DNA of 64,000 bases from Owenia fusiformis (GCA_903813345.2 CAIIXF020000009.1:8364030-8428029); one strand, 5' to 3'. Positions 16,037 through 26,815 are shown, counted from the first letter of the stretch. Program-made: numbers and translations. Notes: generated from the letters alone by a model not told the origin.

Positions 16037-16390
16037 AACTGATAAACTGATGAACTGATAAACAATGATAAGGACCAAGAGACATAAGATTACTGTACAT
16101 GAGTTTTAACTTTATTGTTTTTTTGTATTTATTACTTTATGGCTAATACAAGTTACAATGTTTACAAAAAATGTCAGAAGTTTTGTTTACATGTTTGCTT
16201 TTTAAATGCCTCAATAGATGGCGAAATGCAAAATTAATTCAAAGGTCATAGTATAGAGGGCGTAAGAACTTAGCAAAATGCAGTGATTACTCCGTTATAT
16301 GGATATCCGCTGTGATCTTTTTGATTCTGGGCAATATAGAATTAATTTCAATAATTATCAGTGTAGTAGATATGCGTGAAACCAATAAAA
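16037..16390. other. Crypton 3' flank, nothing recognised
   Basis: AT-rich sequence after the recombinase stop. An AATAAA lies near 16384. No gene or repeat is recognised here. Confidence 0.4.
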
Positions 16391-17863
16391 TCCCAATTGA
16401 AAAATAAAAGTAATTACCAACTTATTACCAACTAATTTACAACTAATTATCAACAATTCTGCTGGCAATTGGAATTAAAGTTAAGCGTTAATTAAATCAA
16501 TGATAATTATGGCCTAATTATCAGTAGCAAGTTCAACGTAAATTAACTTACAATAATGCTGATTTATGATTTTTAGTTGATAATTAAGATATGAAATGTT
16601 TTAGGGTGATAGTAAGTGGTAAATTAAAACATTTTTGTTCTGAAGTAGATTATTGGTTGATAGTTAACATATAGGATGATTATAATGATAATTAGTCGTA
16701 AATTAGGCCCATGATTTAGAAATACAAACCCCCTAAATTTAATTTCAAGATGGTGGGAAAAGAAAACATGTGAGAGATATTTCTCTCATAAAATTGAGAA
16801 TTACAACGTGAATGGTGCGTATACTACCATGAAATTTGGTCAACATTATTATAAGGGTATGTAGAACATGAATACAATGTATGTTAAATCTTATTCACAC
16901 TTCTGTCTGAAATGTTTATGAATTTAAAAATCTTTTTGAATCAGATCATATAATATTAATCCTAGAATGCAATTTAGGTACTAACATGGGTTACCTATAT
17001 TTCACAAGTAATCCAAATGTGCTCTTCTAAATAATGATTGTTAGATCAAAGACATTTCAAAACATATTTTTGATTATATCTGTTACGTCCTTATTATGTA
17101 ACATTATAGTCTAATGGTTGTGTTCTGATTTTAGTTGTTGATGGCAATAATGATGTTTTCACATGCTTTTCATGAATCTTAAAAATTTGCTAAATAGAGG
17201 GGGAGAAACCCCAGGGTTCAAAGATGACATACGCATATAATGTAAATCTGTATTGAGATGACATCGTCGCTGATTGGTTTAGTGAGTCGATTGTTGATTG
17301 GTTTAAAACTAGGTCAATTTGAAAACTTTGAAAACCAAGATGGAGGGTACGTTTTCGACAAAAGGAGGTGTGCGAAGGAGGAAATCGTATGTCATCAATT
17401 GAATCATGGGGTTTTCCCTCCTCTTGCTGTGAAATTTCAATAGTTCAAGTTCAATGTTGTCTGTTCTGAAAGATCCTAATTAAGATGAATATTCCGTCAC
17501 AAAATAGTTCAAGATGAAGCAAAAATCTCCGAGTGAAGAGAAAGCAAAAAAGAAGCGAGTCATTTTTGAGATGTCACAAATCTGACTTAAACCTAACTTT
17601 CAACTAATTATCAATAGTAAGTTAGGTGATAATTAGAGATTAACTTACATCAAACTTACAACTAACTTTCAACTAATTTACGTAAATAGCTCATTTGCAT
17701 ATTGATGGTAGTTAATCGTTAATTAAGTTGCAAATTAAGCGTTAATTGAGTTGATAATTAGCTCATTTGCATGTGAATTTTTACACCTAACTTTCAACTA
17801 ATTATCAATAGTAAGTTAGGTGATAATTGGAGATGATTTTCCATAGGCTTTTTTCAATTGGGA
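16391..17863. mobile_element. Candidate non-autonomous DNA element with TCCCAATTGAAAAA ends
   Basis: TCCCAATTGAAAAA at 16391-16404 is matched by its inverse at 17850-17863. The interior is very AT-rich with many direct and inverted copies of AACTAATTATCAA-like words. A block of about 50 bp beginning ACCTAACTTTCAACTAATTA at 17591-17640 repeats at 17785-17834. No transposase is seen. The length (about 1.5 kb) and the short terminal repeat make this a candidate, not a proven unit. Confidence 0.55.
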
Positions 17864-18001
17864 TAGGCCGAAATGTCAATAAAAAAACTTACGTCGGGGT
17901 CAAGAGGTAAGTAAACAAATTGGAACAGCCAAACGCCTAACCGGAAGTAGAAATGAAAAAATTGGAAATGAACAACGAAATTGAAGATTTAATTTCGCAG
18001 C

Positions 18002-18126
18002 GATCTTATTAGAGTTCACTGATGCATAATGACCCACATTATGATTGGTTGAGCACTTTAAAGTTATTAATTAGTATAAATTAATACGCTTGAATGTGTT
18101 GTGGTCAATCTCAACATATAACCGGG
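18002..18126. repeat. DIRS left inverted terminal repeat
   Basis: Begins GATCTTATTAGAGTTCACTG. The inverse is found at 22666-22790 with only a few differences. Its outer edge continues into the sequence matched by the internal complementary region. Confidence 0.9.
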
Positions 18127-18285
18127 TCTATTTTACCGTTGCTTTCAACTAGTAAACATGTTTCGTGTCATGGAAAATGCACGCTGGAAATTTTCTAAAT
18201 AATTTCGAATTTATGTAAGTATTTCTGAGGTTTATCATTATTGAATACTTTGGAACAGTAGAATTGATTGTTTAGATAACAGTTT

Positions 18286-19560
18286 TTGTATCAGCAAGTT
18301 ATTATCATTTGGATAATGGAGTCTGAAAGAGAACAAACTTGTTCCGGTCAAGAATTTCAAGATGGCCGAGGTCATGACTCATACAGTGACAAAGGCTTAG
18401 ATAGCCAGGCTAAAGGCTTAGGTAGCCCTGATGAAAACAATAATGGCTTAGATAGCCGACAAACTAACAAAGGTCTTGATAACCCAAAACATGTTAGGCT
18501 AAACAAGAGGAAATCACATGAAAATGTGGATCATCTTGAAAAAAGTGTCAAAAGGAAGAAAAATGATGATATCATTAGCTTTGGATCAGCTGGAGGTTTG
18601 GATTCATTTAAAATTCCTAAAAAGAAACACAGATCAAAATCAAGGAAATATGATACATCATCTAGTAGCTCAGATGATAGTGATAGTTCGAGCTCAAGCT
18701 CAAACTCAAGCTCAGATTCAAGTACTGACAAATCCTTTTTTGATCCACTATCCGAGTCTAAAAAGAACCAGTGGAAGTTGGATAAATCACACTCTGCCTT
18801 TATAAAGAAATATTGGGCAGAAGAAACATTGACTAGAGAAACGTATGATAAAATGGTGGACAAGGTTCCTTTACCGAAGTGTGAAACTTTGAAAGTGCAA
18901 AAAGTGAATCGGCAGATTACAAAACTTTCAAGTAAAGCTGCCAATAAAAATGACAAGCATTGGCAAACAGTCCAAAACAAACTGATAGATGTTATGGGTC
19001 CTCTTTGCACTATTTGGAAACTGATAGAGTCTAATGATCTGGACAAGAAAATGATAAAAACGCTTATTCAAAAAGCAATTCTTATTGCGGGTCAGACAAA
19101 CCAAATGCTATCGTATTACAGACATTATGAGCTTTTGGCTCCAATATTGAGCTTTGACAAACAAGAAATCAAAGAGTTTCTCAGAGTCAATAAGAAGCGG
19201 TTCATTAGTACACCAAAATAGTTGTTCGGAGAGAAAAGTGTCAAGAATCTGAAATCGTTAGCCAAAGAAAGGAAAGATATGGCTTTTTTGAGAAAAAACC
19301 TCAAAACTGAAAGATCTAGAGGTTCAAGGTATTTTAGCAAGCCCTTTCGTGGGGGCCACTCTTCAAGTGCCAGTCAGAGAAACCAGCAAGGAGAGTGGCA
19401 AAGCAACTCTGATAAATCCAGAGGCCGAGGTCGAGGTGCAGCCAGAGATGCTGATAAAGACCAAAGCTCAAACAGGTATGTTGACAAATCATTTAATAAG
19501 CTTAAGTCAAGTATCCCAAACTGGCGAAAGCAAGACACAAATCAAGTAGATCAGGTAAAC
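18286..19560 (+). pseudogene. DIRS ORF1 (Gag-like), interrupted
   Basis: The open frame starts at 18286; the ATG at 18316 (MESEREQ) is an equally good start. The N-terminal part repeats a GLDS/GLGS motif about five times between residues 30 and 70. A Ser/Asp run follows (SSSSSDDSDSSSSSSNSS). A conserved-looking region with SHSAFIKKYWAEETL and ILIAGQTNQMLSYYRH comes next, as in DIRS/Ngaro Gag-like proteins. An in-frame TAG at 19219-19221 stops it. The same frame then continues with a basic Arg/Gly-rich stretch (RGRGRGAARDADK), typical of the nucleic-acid-binding end. It packages element RNA in the family. The exact end of ORF1 and start of ORF2 cannot be fixed because both use the same frame here. 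Confidence 0.75.
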
Positions 19561-21140
19561 ATTTTGTTGAAGCTTGGCTTTCAGAAAATACCGCAAATCT
19601 TCACGGTAGGGGCAAGACTGCCAAAATTCATTCAAAACTGGCAAAAAGTCACAAAAGATTCAGAAATTCTAAACATAGTTCGAGGCTACAAAATAGAATT
19701 CACAGCAAAACCACCAATGAACAATCATATATAATGGCCTTGCTTCAACAAGACTCAAAATCAAGCCATAGACTTAGAAATAAAAAAGTTGATAGAAAAA
19801 AACGCATTAGAAATTGTAAAGTCAAACAAAGATCAACATTTGTCCCATCTGTTTTTGAGGGAGAAAAAAGATGGGTCTCAAAGACCAATATTGAACCTAA
19901 AACCTCTGAACCAATATGTGAAATATCAACATTTCAAAATGGAAGGGTTGGCAATGTTAAAGAACTTAATACAGCCCAACGACTTCATGATAAAGTTGGA
20001 TTTAAAAGATGCATATTTAACGACATGAACATGAAAGTCCCCCCAGAGAAAGTAGAATCAATCAAGCAGGTATGTCACAACCTGTGGAAACAACAATTCA
20101 CAACAGTCCGTCATTTAGCCATGGTAATAGGCAAACTGGCGGCATGTACAATGGCTATAATCCCAGCACCCCTTCATTATCGTCACCTTCAAAGGTTGAA
20201 AACTCAAGGATTAAAAATGTTCAATCAGTCATACTCCTCGGTTATCAAAATTACAACACCAGTAAAGGAAGAACTTATGTGGTGGGAGCAAGAAATAGAC
20301 AATTGGAACGGGAAAGCAATCAAAGTGACGGACCCCGACATAATAATAACCACGGACAGTTCTCTAACTGGTTGGGGGGCGGAGTCACAAGGGAATGTCA
20401 TTCAGGGTCAGTGGAGTTTGAAAGAATCAAACCAACACATAAACATATTAGAATTGAAAGCCATAGAAATGGCAGTCAGGTCATTCACCAAGAATCAAAC
20501 AAATTGTCATATTCACATAAGAACGGACAACAAAACAGCATTAACATATATAAACAAGATGGGGGGAACAAAGTCACTGAATCTCCTAGAAACGAGTCTG
20601 GAATTATTCAACTACTGCCTCATGAAAAGGATCACAATTACTGCGGAGTACCTCCCAGGCAAATCAAACCTGATTGCAGACCGTGCATCAAGGAAATACC
20701 AAGATGCATCGAATTGGATGCTGGAAAAGAGCATTTTCTCACAAATAGAGAAGAAGTGGGGAGCAGCACACATAGACTTGTTTGCAGACCGACTGAACGC
20801 TCAGAAAGAGATGTATTACAGCTGGAAAATGGATCCTCATGCAACAGCGATAGACGCATTCTCTCAGAATTGGAGCATGAAGCTATTATATGCCTTTCCA
20901 CCATTTTGCCTGATACAACGGACATTGGCAAAGGTAAGGATCGGAGACAATCAGCAGAACTGATTCTCATAACTCCAACATGGCAAACAGCAGTTTGGTA
21001 CCCTCAGCTGTTGGAAATGGCTGTGGATTGTCCAATTTTAATTCCTCCTCATCACAATCTATTGACATCGCCACTAGGTCAGGTACATCCTTTAATAGAA
21101 CAGAGCAATCTAACCTTAGCAGCATGGAGGATATCAGGAG
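19561..21140 (+). pseudogene. DIRS reverse transcriptase/RNase H, broken, polymerase core deleted
   Basis: The N-terminal fingers region is readable (KLIEKNALEIV, LFLREKKDGSQRPILNLKPL, HFKMEG, KLDLKDAYLTT) but split by a TAA at 19732. After LKDAYLTT (about 20028) the frame jumps directly to the connection region (KVPPEKVESIK). The palm segment with the YxDD catalytic pair, normally about 100 or more residues, is missing. RNase H follows with its acidic residues present: ITTDSSLTGWG, ILELKAIEMA, IRTDNKTA, IADRASRK. Another frame change near 20940-20960 leads to the conserved tail LITPTWQTAVWYPQLL and LAAWRISG. This copy cannot make an active polymerase. Confidence 0.88.
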
Positions 21141-22116
21141 TAAGTATCAAAACCAAGGCTTTTCAGAGAAAACTGCAGAAATGCTTATCAAAGCCAGGAG
21201 GACAGGTACAAGATCTGCTTACAATGGCCCCTGGAAGGTCTGGGTTAGCTGGTGTGGTAAACAAGGTTTTGATTCCATTTCAACCACTGTGGTCAATGTT
21301 GCTAATTTTCTAACAGAAATGTACCAGGAAGGTAAGTCATACTCTACTCTTAACACATATAGATCAAGCTTGTCAGCATATCTCGAACAAATAGATGGAC
21401 ATAAGGTAGGGCAACATCCCAAAATTCACGACTAAATGAAAGGTTTTTTCAATGAAAATCCACCAAAGCCTAGGTATCAAAACACATGGGAAGTCAACAG
21501 AGTATTACATTATATTCAAAGCCTGGGTGAAAATAAGTCCTTGAGCAGAAAACAGCTCTCCAGTAAGTTGGCAATACTAATGGCACTCACAAGTGCTTGC
21601 AGGGGATCAGAGTTACATAGATTAAACCCAAAACTGTTTCTAGACAAAGGCTCAGAAATTATCGCTCAATTAGATGGTTTATCCAAAACGGCAACTCAGT
21701 CAAAACCTTATACAAATTTAAAATTCAAGGAATTTGAAGAAAATCAATATCTTGACGTTGTCAAAGCAATGAAAACATATCTAACATTAACTCAGTCTAT
21801 ACGCACAACAGAAGAACAAAAATCAAAACTGTTCCTATCTAATGTTAAACCTTTCAATCCAGTTAAGGCCTGTACCATAGCAGGATGGATTAAGCAGGTA
21901 ATGAGTGATTCTGGAATTGACACAGGTATTTTTAAAGCACACTCAACAAGGGCAGCATCAACATCTAAGGCATGGGTATCGGGCTTGTCAACTAGTCAAA
22001 TTATTGAAACAGCAAATTGGACAAATGTCTCAACTTTTTACAAGTTTTATAAGCGAGAAACTAACGATTTCTCATCAATTGTTCTGAGGTTAGTAACTTT
22101 AAACATGCATCAGTGA
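20980..22116 (+). pseudogene. DIRS tyrosine recombinase, one in-frame stop
   Basis: Overlaps the 3' end of the RT/RNase H region in a different frame, as is usual for DIRS. The N-terminal core-binding part includes SAYNGPWKVWVSWC and STLNTYRSSLSAYL. The catalytic part includes ACRGSELHRL (box I Arg), FKAHSTRAAS (HxxR), ETANWTNVSTF (Trp in the usual DIRS position) and YKFYKRE (Tyr nucleophile). A TAA at 21433-21435, just before MKGFFNENPPKPRY, separates the two parts. The enzyme normally inserts the circular DNA copy. All catalytic residues are still there despite the stop, so decay is recent. Confidence 0.85.
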
Positions 22117-22215
22117 ACTCTCTAATAAGATCGCTGCGAAATTAAATTCTTTAATTTCTTAAGATATCTCGCCAATGAAATTGTAATTTCATGAGCGAGA
22201 TCTTATTAGAGTTCA
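22110..22215. repeat. DIRS internal complementary region
   Basis: The left half (CAGTGAACTC, AATAAGATCGCTGCGAAATT) is the inverse of the element's left outer flank. The right half (TAATTTCATGAGCGAGATC, TTATTAGAGTTCAC) is the inverse of the right outer flank. The two halves meet near 22150-22175. It templates joining of the ends during circle formation. Confidence 0.88.
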
Positions 22216-22665
22216 CTTACTCCCACCCTTTCCCGCCCTCATATCGCTAATTATTGCTTTATGATTTCAGGACGTAACCTCAGACAACAGAAGAGATACC
22301 ACTAGTATGATGAAGACTAGACTTAAAGAGATAGGACTCTATACCTTGTTTACGTTTCGCGCAAACTGACTTATCTACGGAAGATTAGAGCGCAGTGTAT
22401 TTGGTTTCTCCCAGGCAGGGATAGAGATTTATTTATTGGCTCTCCCAAGTAGGGATAGAGGAATCAGTGTTACTGACACTCCCAGGAAGGGATCAAGACT
22501 ATACTCTGTATATACACTTTCATATTGAGGATCAAGCTTCGAAGTCTTTAGTTTTTACAAGGAGGATGCTCAATTAGAATTCTTTAATTTCGGTAGGTAT
22601 ATGTATCAAACAATATACTGTACTTATCATGTTATATAGTTCATAGTTGAAAGCTTCGGAATAGG

Positions 22666-22790
22666 CCCGGTTATAGGTTGAGATTGACCACAACACATTC
22701 AAGCGTATTAATTTATACTAATTAATAACTTTAAAGTGCTCAACCAATCATAATGTGGGTCATTATGCATCAGTGAACTCTAATAAGATC
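22666..22790. repeat. DIRS right inverted terminal repeat
   Basis: Starts CCCGGTTATAGGTTGAGATT and ends CAGTGAACTCTAATAAGATC. Inverse of 18002-18126. Confidence 0.9.
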
Positions 22791-22812
22791 TCGCTCATGA
22801 AATTAAAGAATT

Positions 22813-23036
22813 TTGCATTATTCTGGTGAGTTTTCATGTTCGAATCGTAATATAGACCTCAGAGCAGGGTTTCTAGTTTCGAATAACACCCCGCTGGTCT
22901 CGGCACAAAAGCTTTCGAACCCCTCACTCCCTTCGGTCGTTCGGGGTACAGAAAACGTTTGTGCCGAGACCAGCGGGGTGTTATTCGAAACTAGAAACCC
23001 TGCTCTTTGGTCTATATTTCTTAAGTAATGTAACAA
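22813..23036. mobile_element. Hairpin (fold-back) element, copy A
   Basis: Arms 22864-22909 and 22958-23003 are a perfect 46-base inverted repeat (start GCAGGGTTTCTAGTTTCGAA). The 48-base loop contains ACCGAAGGGAGTGAGGGG on the minus strand. Outside the stem are GTGAGTTTTCATGTTCGAAT and ATATAGACC on the left, and GGTCTATATTTCTTAA on the right. A second copy with the same flanks but a different stem sequence lies at 54972-55180. Open frames cross it in both directions only because it is a palindrome. Confidence 0.85.
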
Positions 23037-23954
23037 AAAAGATGTTAAACATGAGCTATTTTAGCAATGCAACTGTTCATAATGGAATATCAATCAGAAA
23101 GTACAGATTTCTCGCCTTAGAGCCAACTCATTAATATCACAGTAGAAAAAAACAAATCCCAAACCTTTTTATGGCTAACCTGAACAAGATCTCCAAATCT
23201 CAGTTTATATGATCCCCGTAGAGTGAGCAAGAGAAGGATTTATCTTTTCCCAGAGGATACGCTTGTGAAATGTCATTGAAACGAGTGTAACACGGCCCAC
23301 TGATTGTTTCACAACCGTATTCTCCAATAATGGGGCACCAGTGACATTCGTATTCTCAAAAATTCAAAGATGTATCATATTTGGACAGAGCAGGCTAAAT
23401 TATTTAAAATATTCATGACTTATTCGTAGATCTAGCTATATATTATGCATAAGATGTGTCATCCTCTTCGGAGTTGAGGCCCCTTGTGATATGCCTGGCA
23501 TTATAAGTATACTAAGTATCATTCATTGACCAAGTAGGATAAAAAGAAAACGTTCGAAAGTGTTCATAAAAAGCAAGTACTCACCTCGTCTGTTTATAGG
23601 AACAGAAATACGGTCACACTCGTAAGCTTAGAACCGGTCATACTCAATATACGCAGATACTCTACTAACCCGTGGTAATGGTACAATGTCACAATGAGAC
23701 CAATGGTTACCCCTTCTTTGCACTAGTACAAGTATAATGAAATGCATGTAAGTCGTGTCTGTGAACAGATACCCTTAGATTTTCAGGGATATTATGTGTA
23801 TATCCACTCTCTCAACATGTTTCTCTTGGGTGTTATATTATCCTTTGTATTGCTATATGTAAAATCACACAATATTTTATTTCAGTATAAATGGAAACTG
23901 GGAGAATATCTCGAGTGAACAAAAATCGTGTCATCTGAAAACAAGACAAGGCAT
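23037..23954. other. Non-coding stretch, nothing recognised
   Basis: About 900 bp of AT-rich sequence between the hairpin element and the satellite-bearing element. I see no reading frame, RNA gene or clear repeat. Confidence 0.5.
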
Positions 23955-23999
23955 TAACATGACAAAATGTCACCACCTAGTTGCTCACAATATTATGAG

Positions 24000-26640
24000 T
24001 TCAAACTTGAGTCAGATTTGAATTTCTGAGAACTTGTAAAGTCAAATTTGAACTTCTGAAAAGATGAAGATGATTTTGAAAAAAAAATTTGGTCAATTTG
24101 AAGCAAGTTGAAAACAGACCTTTTTGACCTTTTTTGACCTTGATAAGGTCATTGAAGGTCAAATGTCAAATCTAAAGTCAAATCTAAAGTCATATTTGAA
24201 TTTCTGAGAACATGTAGATGATTTTGAAAAAAAATTTAGTCAATTTGAAGCAAGATGAAAAAATACCTTTTTGACCTTTTTTGACATTGAGAAGGTCATT
24301 GAAGGTCAAATGTCAAATCTAAAGTCAGATTCGAATTTCTGAGAACATGTAGATGATTTTGAAAAAAAAAATTAGTCAATTTGAAGCAAGTTGAAAAAAG
24401 ACCTTTTTGACCTTTTTTGACTTTGAGAAGGTCATTGAAGGTCAAATGTCAAATCTTAAGTCAAATCTAAAGTCAGATTTGAATTTCTGAGAACACGTAG
24501 ATGATTTTGAAATTTTTTTTTAGTCAATTTGAAGCAAGTTGAAAACAGACCTTTTTTACCTTTTTTGACCTTGAGAAGGTCATTAAAGGTCAAATGTCAA
24601 ATCTAAAGTCAGATTTGAATTTCTGAGAACATGTAGATGATTTTGAAAAAAAAATTAGTCAATTTGAAGCAAGTTGAAAAAAGACCTTTTTGACCTTTTT
24701 TGACCTTGAGAAGGTCATTTAAGGTCAAATGTCAAATCTAAAGTCATATTTGAATTTCTGAGAATATGTAGATGATTTTGAAAAAAAATTTAGTCAATTT
24801 GAAGCAAGATGAAAAAATACCTTTTAGACCTTTTTTGACATTGAGAAGGTCATTGAAGGTCAAATGTCAAATCTAAAGTCAGATTTGAATTTCTGAGAAC
24901 ATGTAGATGATTTTGAAAAAAAAATTTAGTCAATTTGAAGCAAGTTGAAAAAAGACCTTTTTGACCTTTTTTGACTTTGAGAAGGTCATTGAAGGTCAAA
25001 TGTCAAATCTTAAGTCAAATCTAAAGTCAGATTTGAATTTCTGAGAACACGTAGATGATTTTGAAAATTTTTTTTAGTCAATTTGAAGCAAGTTGAAAAC
25101 AGACCTTTTTGACCTTTTTTGACCTTGAGAAGGTCATTGAAGGTCAAATGTCAAATCTTAAGTCAAATCTTAAGTCAGATTTGAATTTCTGAGAACACGT
25201 AGATGATTTTGAAAAAAAAATTTAGTCAATTTGAAAACAGACCTTTTTGACCTTTTTTGACCTTGAGAAGGTCATTGAAGGTCAAATGTCAAATCTCAAG
25301 TCAGATTTGAATTTCTGAGAACATGTAGATGATTTTGAAAAAAAAAATTTAATCAATTTGAAGCAAGTTGAAAAAAGACCTTTTTGACCTTTTTTGACTT
25401 TGAGAAGGTCATTGAAGGTCAAATGTCAAATCTTAAGTCAAATCTAAAGTCAGATTCGAATTTCTGAGAACACGTAGATGATTTTGAAAACATTTTTTAG
25501 TCAATTTGAAGCAAGTTGAAAACAGACCTTTTTGACCTTTTTTGACCTTGAGAAGGTCATTGAAGGTCAAATGTCAAATCTTAAGTCAGATTTGAATTTC
25601 TGAGAACACGTAGATGATTTTGAAAAAAAAATTTAGTCAATTTGAAAACAGACCTTTTTGACCTTTTTTGACCTTGAGAAGGTCATTGAAGGTCAAATGT
25701 CAAATCTCAAGTCAGATTTGAATTTCTGAGAACATGTAGATGATTTTGAAAAAAAAATTTAGTCAATTTGAAGCAAGTTGAAAAAAGACCTTTTTGACCT
25801 TTTTTTGACTTTGAGAAGGTCATTGAAGGTCAAATGTCAAATCTTAAGTCAAATCTAAAGTCAGATTTGAATTTCTGAGAACACGTAGATGATTTTGAAA
25901 ACATTTTTTAGTCAATTTGAAGCAAGTTGAAAACAGACCTTTTTGACCTTCTTTGACCTTGAGAAGGTCATTGAAGGTCAAATTTCAAATCTTAAGTCAG
26001 ATTTGAATTTCTGAGAACACGTAGATGATTTTGAAAAAAAAATTTAGTCAATTTGAAAACAGACCTTTTTGACCTTTTTTGACCTTGAGAAGGTCATTGA
26101 AGGTCAAATGTCAAATCTCAAGTCAGATTTGAATTTCTGAGAACATGTAGATGATTTTGAAAAAAAAATTTAGTCAATTTGAAGCAAGTTGAAAAAAGAC
26201 CTTTTTGACCTTTTTTGACTTTGAGAAGGTCATTGAAGGTCAAATGTCAAATCTTAAGTCAAATCTAAAGTCAGATTTGAATTTCTGAGAACACGTAGAT
26301 GATTTTGAAAACATTTTTTAGTCAATTTGAAGCAAGTTGAAAACAGACCTTTTTGACCTTTTTTCACCTTGAGAAGGTCATTGAAGGTCAAATGTCATTT
26401 TTGAAAAAAATTGAAGGTCAAATGTCAAATCTTAAGTCAGATTTGAAGGTCAAATGTCAAATCTAAAGTCAGATTTGAATTTCTGAGAACATGTAGATGA
26501 TTTTGAAAAAAAATTTAGTCAATGTGAAGCAAGTTGAAAAAAGACCTTTTTGACCTTGAGAAGGTCATTGAAGGTCAAATGTCAAATCTAAAGTCAGATT
26601 TGAACTTCTGAGAACATGTAGATGATTTAGAAAAAAATTG
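24000..26640. repeat. Satellite array, about 18 units of 126-148 bp, higher-order trimer
   Basis: Anchoring on AAGGTCATTGAAGGTCAAAT gives 18 units spaced 126-148 bp. From about 25130 the spacing cycles near 137, 148 and 126, implying a trimeric higher-order repeat of about 411 bp. Each unit carries TGACCTTTTTTGACCT and AGGTCATTGAAGGTCA, i.e. two AGGTCA-type direct repeats with 4-base spacers in opposite orientation, and most have TGACCTTGA. No coding potential is seen. Confidence 0.92.
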
Positions 26641-26693
26641 AAGTCAGTCTAAACAGTATTTGTTAAGTTATAGGAAGTTGTAAGAAATTGTTA

Positions 26694-26762
26694 CAGACGC
26701 CGGACGCCAACCACCAACCGCCGGACGCCAACCGCCGGACGCCAACCACCAACCGCCGTCGC
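26694..26762. repeat. GC-rich short tandem repeat
   Basis: Repeated CGCCGGACGCCAACCACCAA-like words in an otherwise AT-rich region, between the satellite and the right end of its host element. Confidence 0.8.
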
Positions 26763-26815
26763 AAAAAAAACGGAGACCACCACAATATGTCACCACTTTT
26801 GGTGGTGACATAAAA

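Larger units (their letters stand above)
17987..22803 (+). mobile_element. DIRS1-like tyrosine-recombinase retrotransposon, near complete but decayed
   Basis: Inverted terminal repeats of about 125 bp at ~18002-18126 and ~22666-22790 match almost base for base. The internal complementary region at ~22110-22215 is complementary on its left half to the outer left flank (TTTAATTTCGCAGCGATC) and on its right half to the outer right flank (CTCGCTCATGAAATTA). This ITR-plus-ICR arrangement is diagnostic of DIRS1-like elements, which replicate through a circle closed by the ICR. Order inside: Gag, reverse transcriptase/RNase H, tyrosine recombinase. The protein genes are broken (see the separate entries), so this copy cannot supply its own proteins. 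Confidence 0.93.
23955..26815. mobile_element. Small non-autonomous transposon swollen by an internal satellite
   Basis: The left end (GGCATTAACATGACAAAATG, then TCACCACCTA) and right end (CACAATATGTCACCAC, then a TTTTGGTGGTGACAT hairpin) match the short copies at 34905-35055 and ~37975-38070. The interior TTGTTACAGACGCC word also recurs there as TTTGTTACAGACAT. In this copy about 2.6 kb of tandem repeat sits between the ends. Satellite-in-MITE architecture is known from molluscan pearl elements and Helitron-like elements; which superfamily this is I cannot tell. Confidence 0.75.

Noticed and set aside
22813-23036. Open frames on both strands across the hairpin (71 and 72 residues) that resemble each other
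   Set aside because: The likeness is forced by the palindrome; the related copy at 54972-55180 does not keep the peptide.
24000-26640. CRISPR-like array
   Set aside because: Units are contiguous and similar along their whole length, without unique spacers, in an animal genome; it is a satellite.
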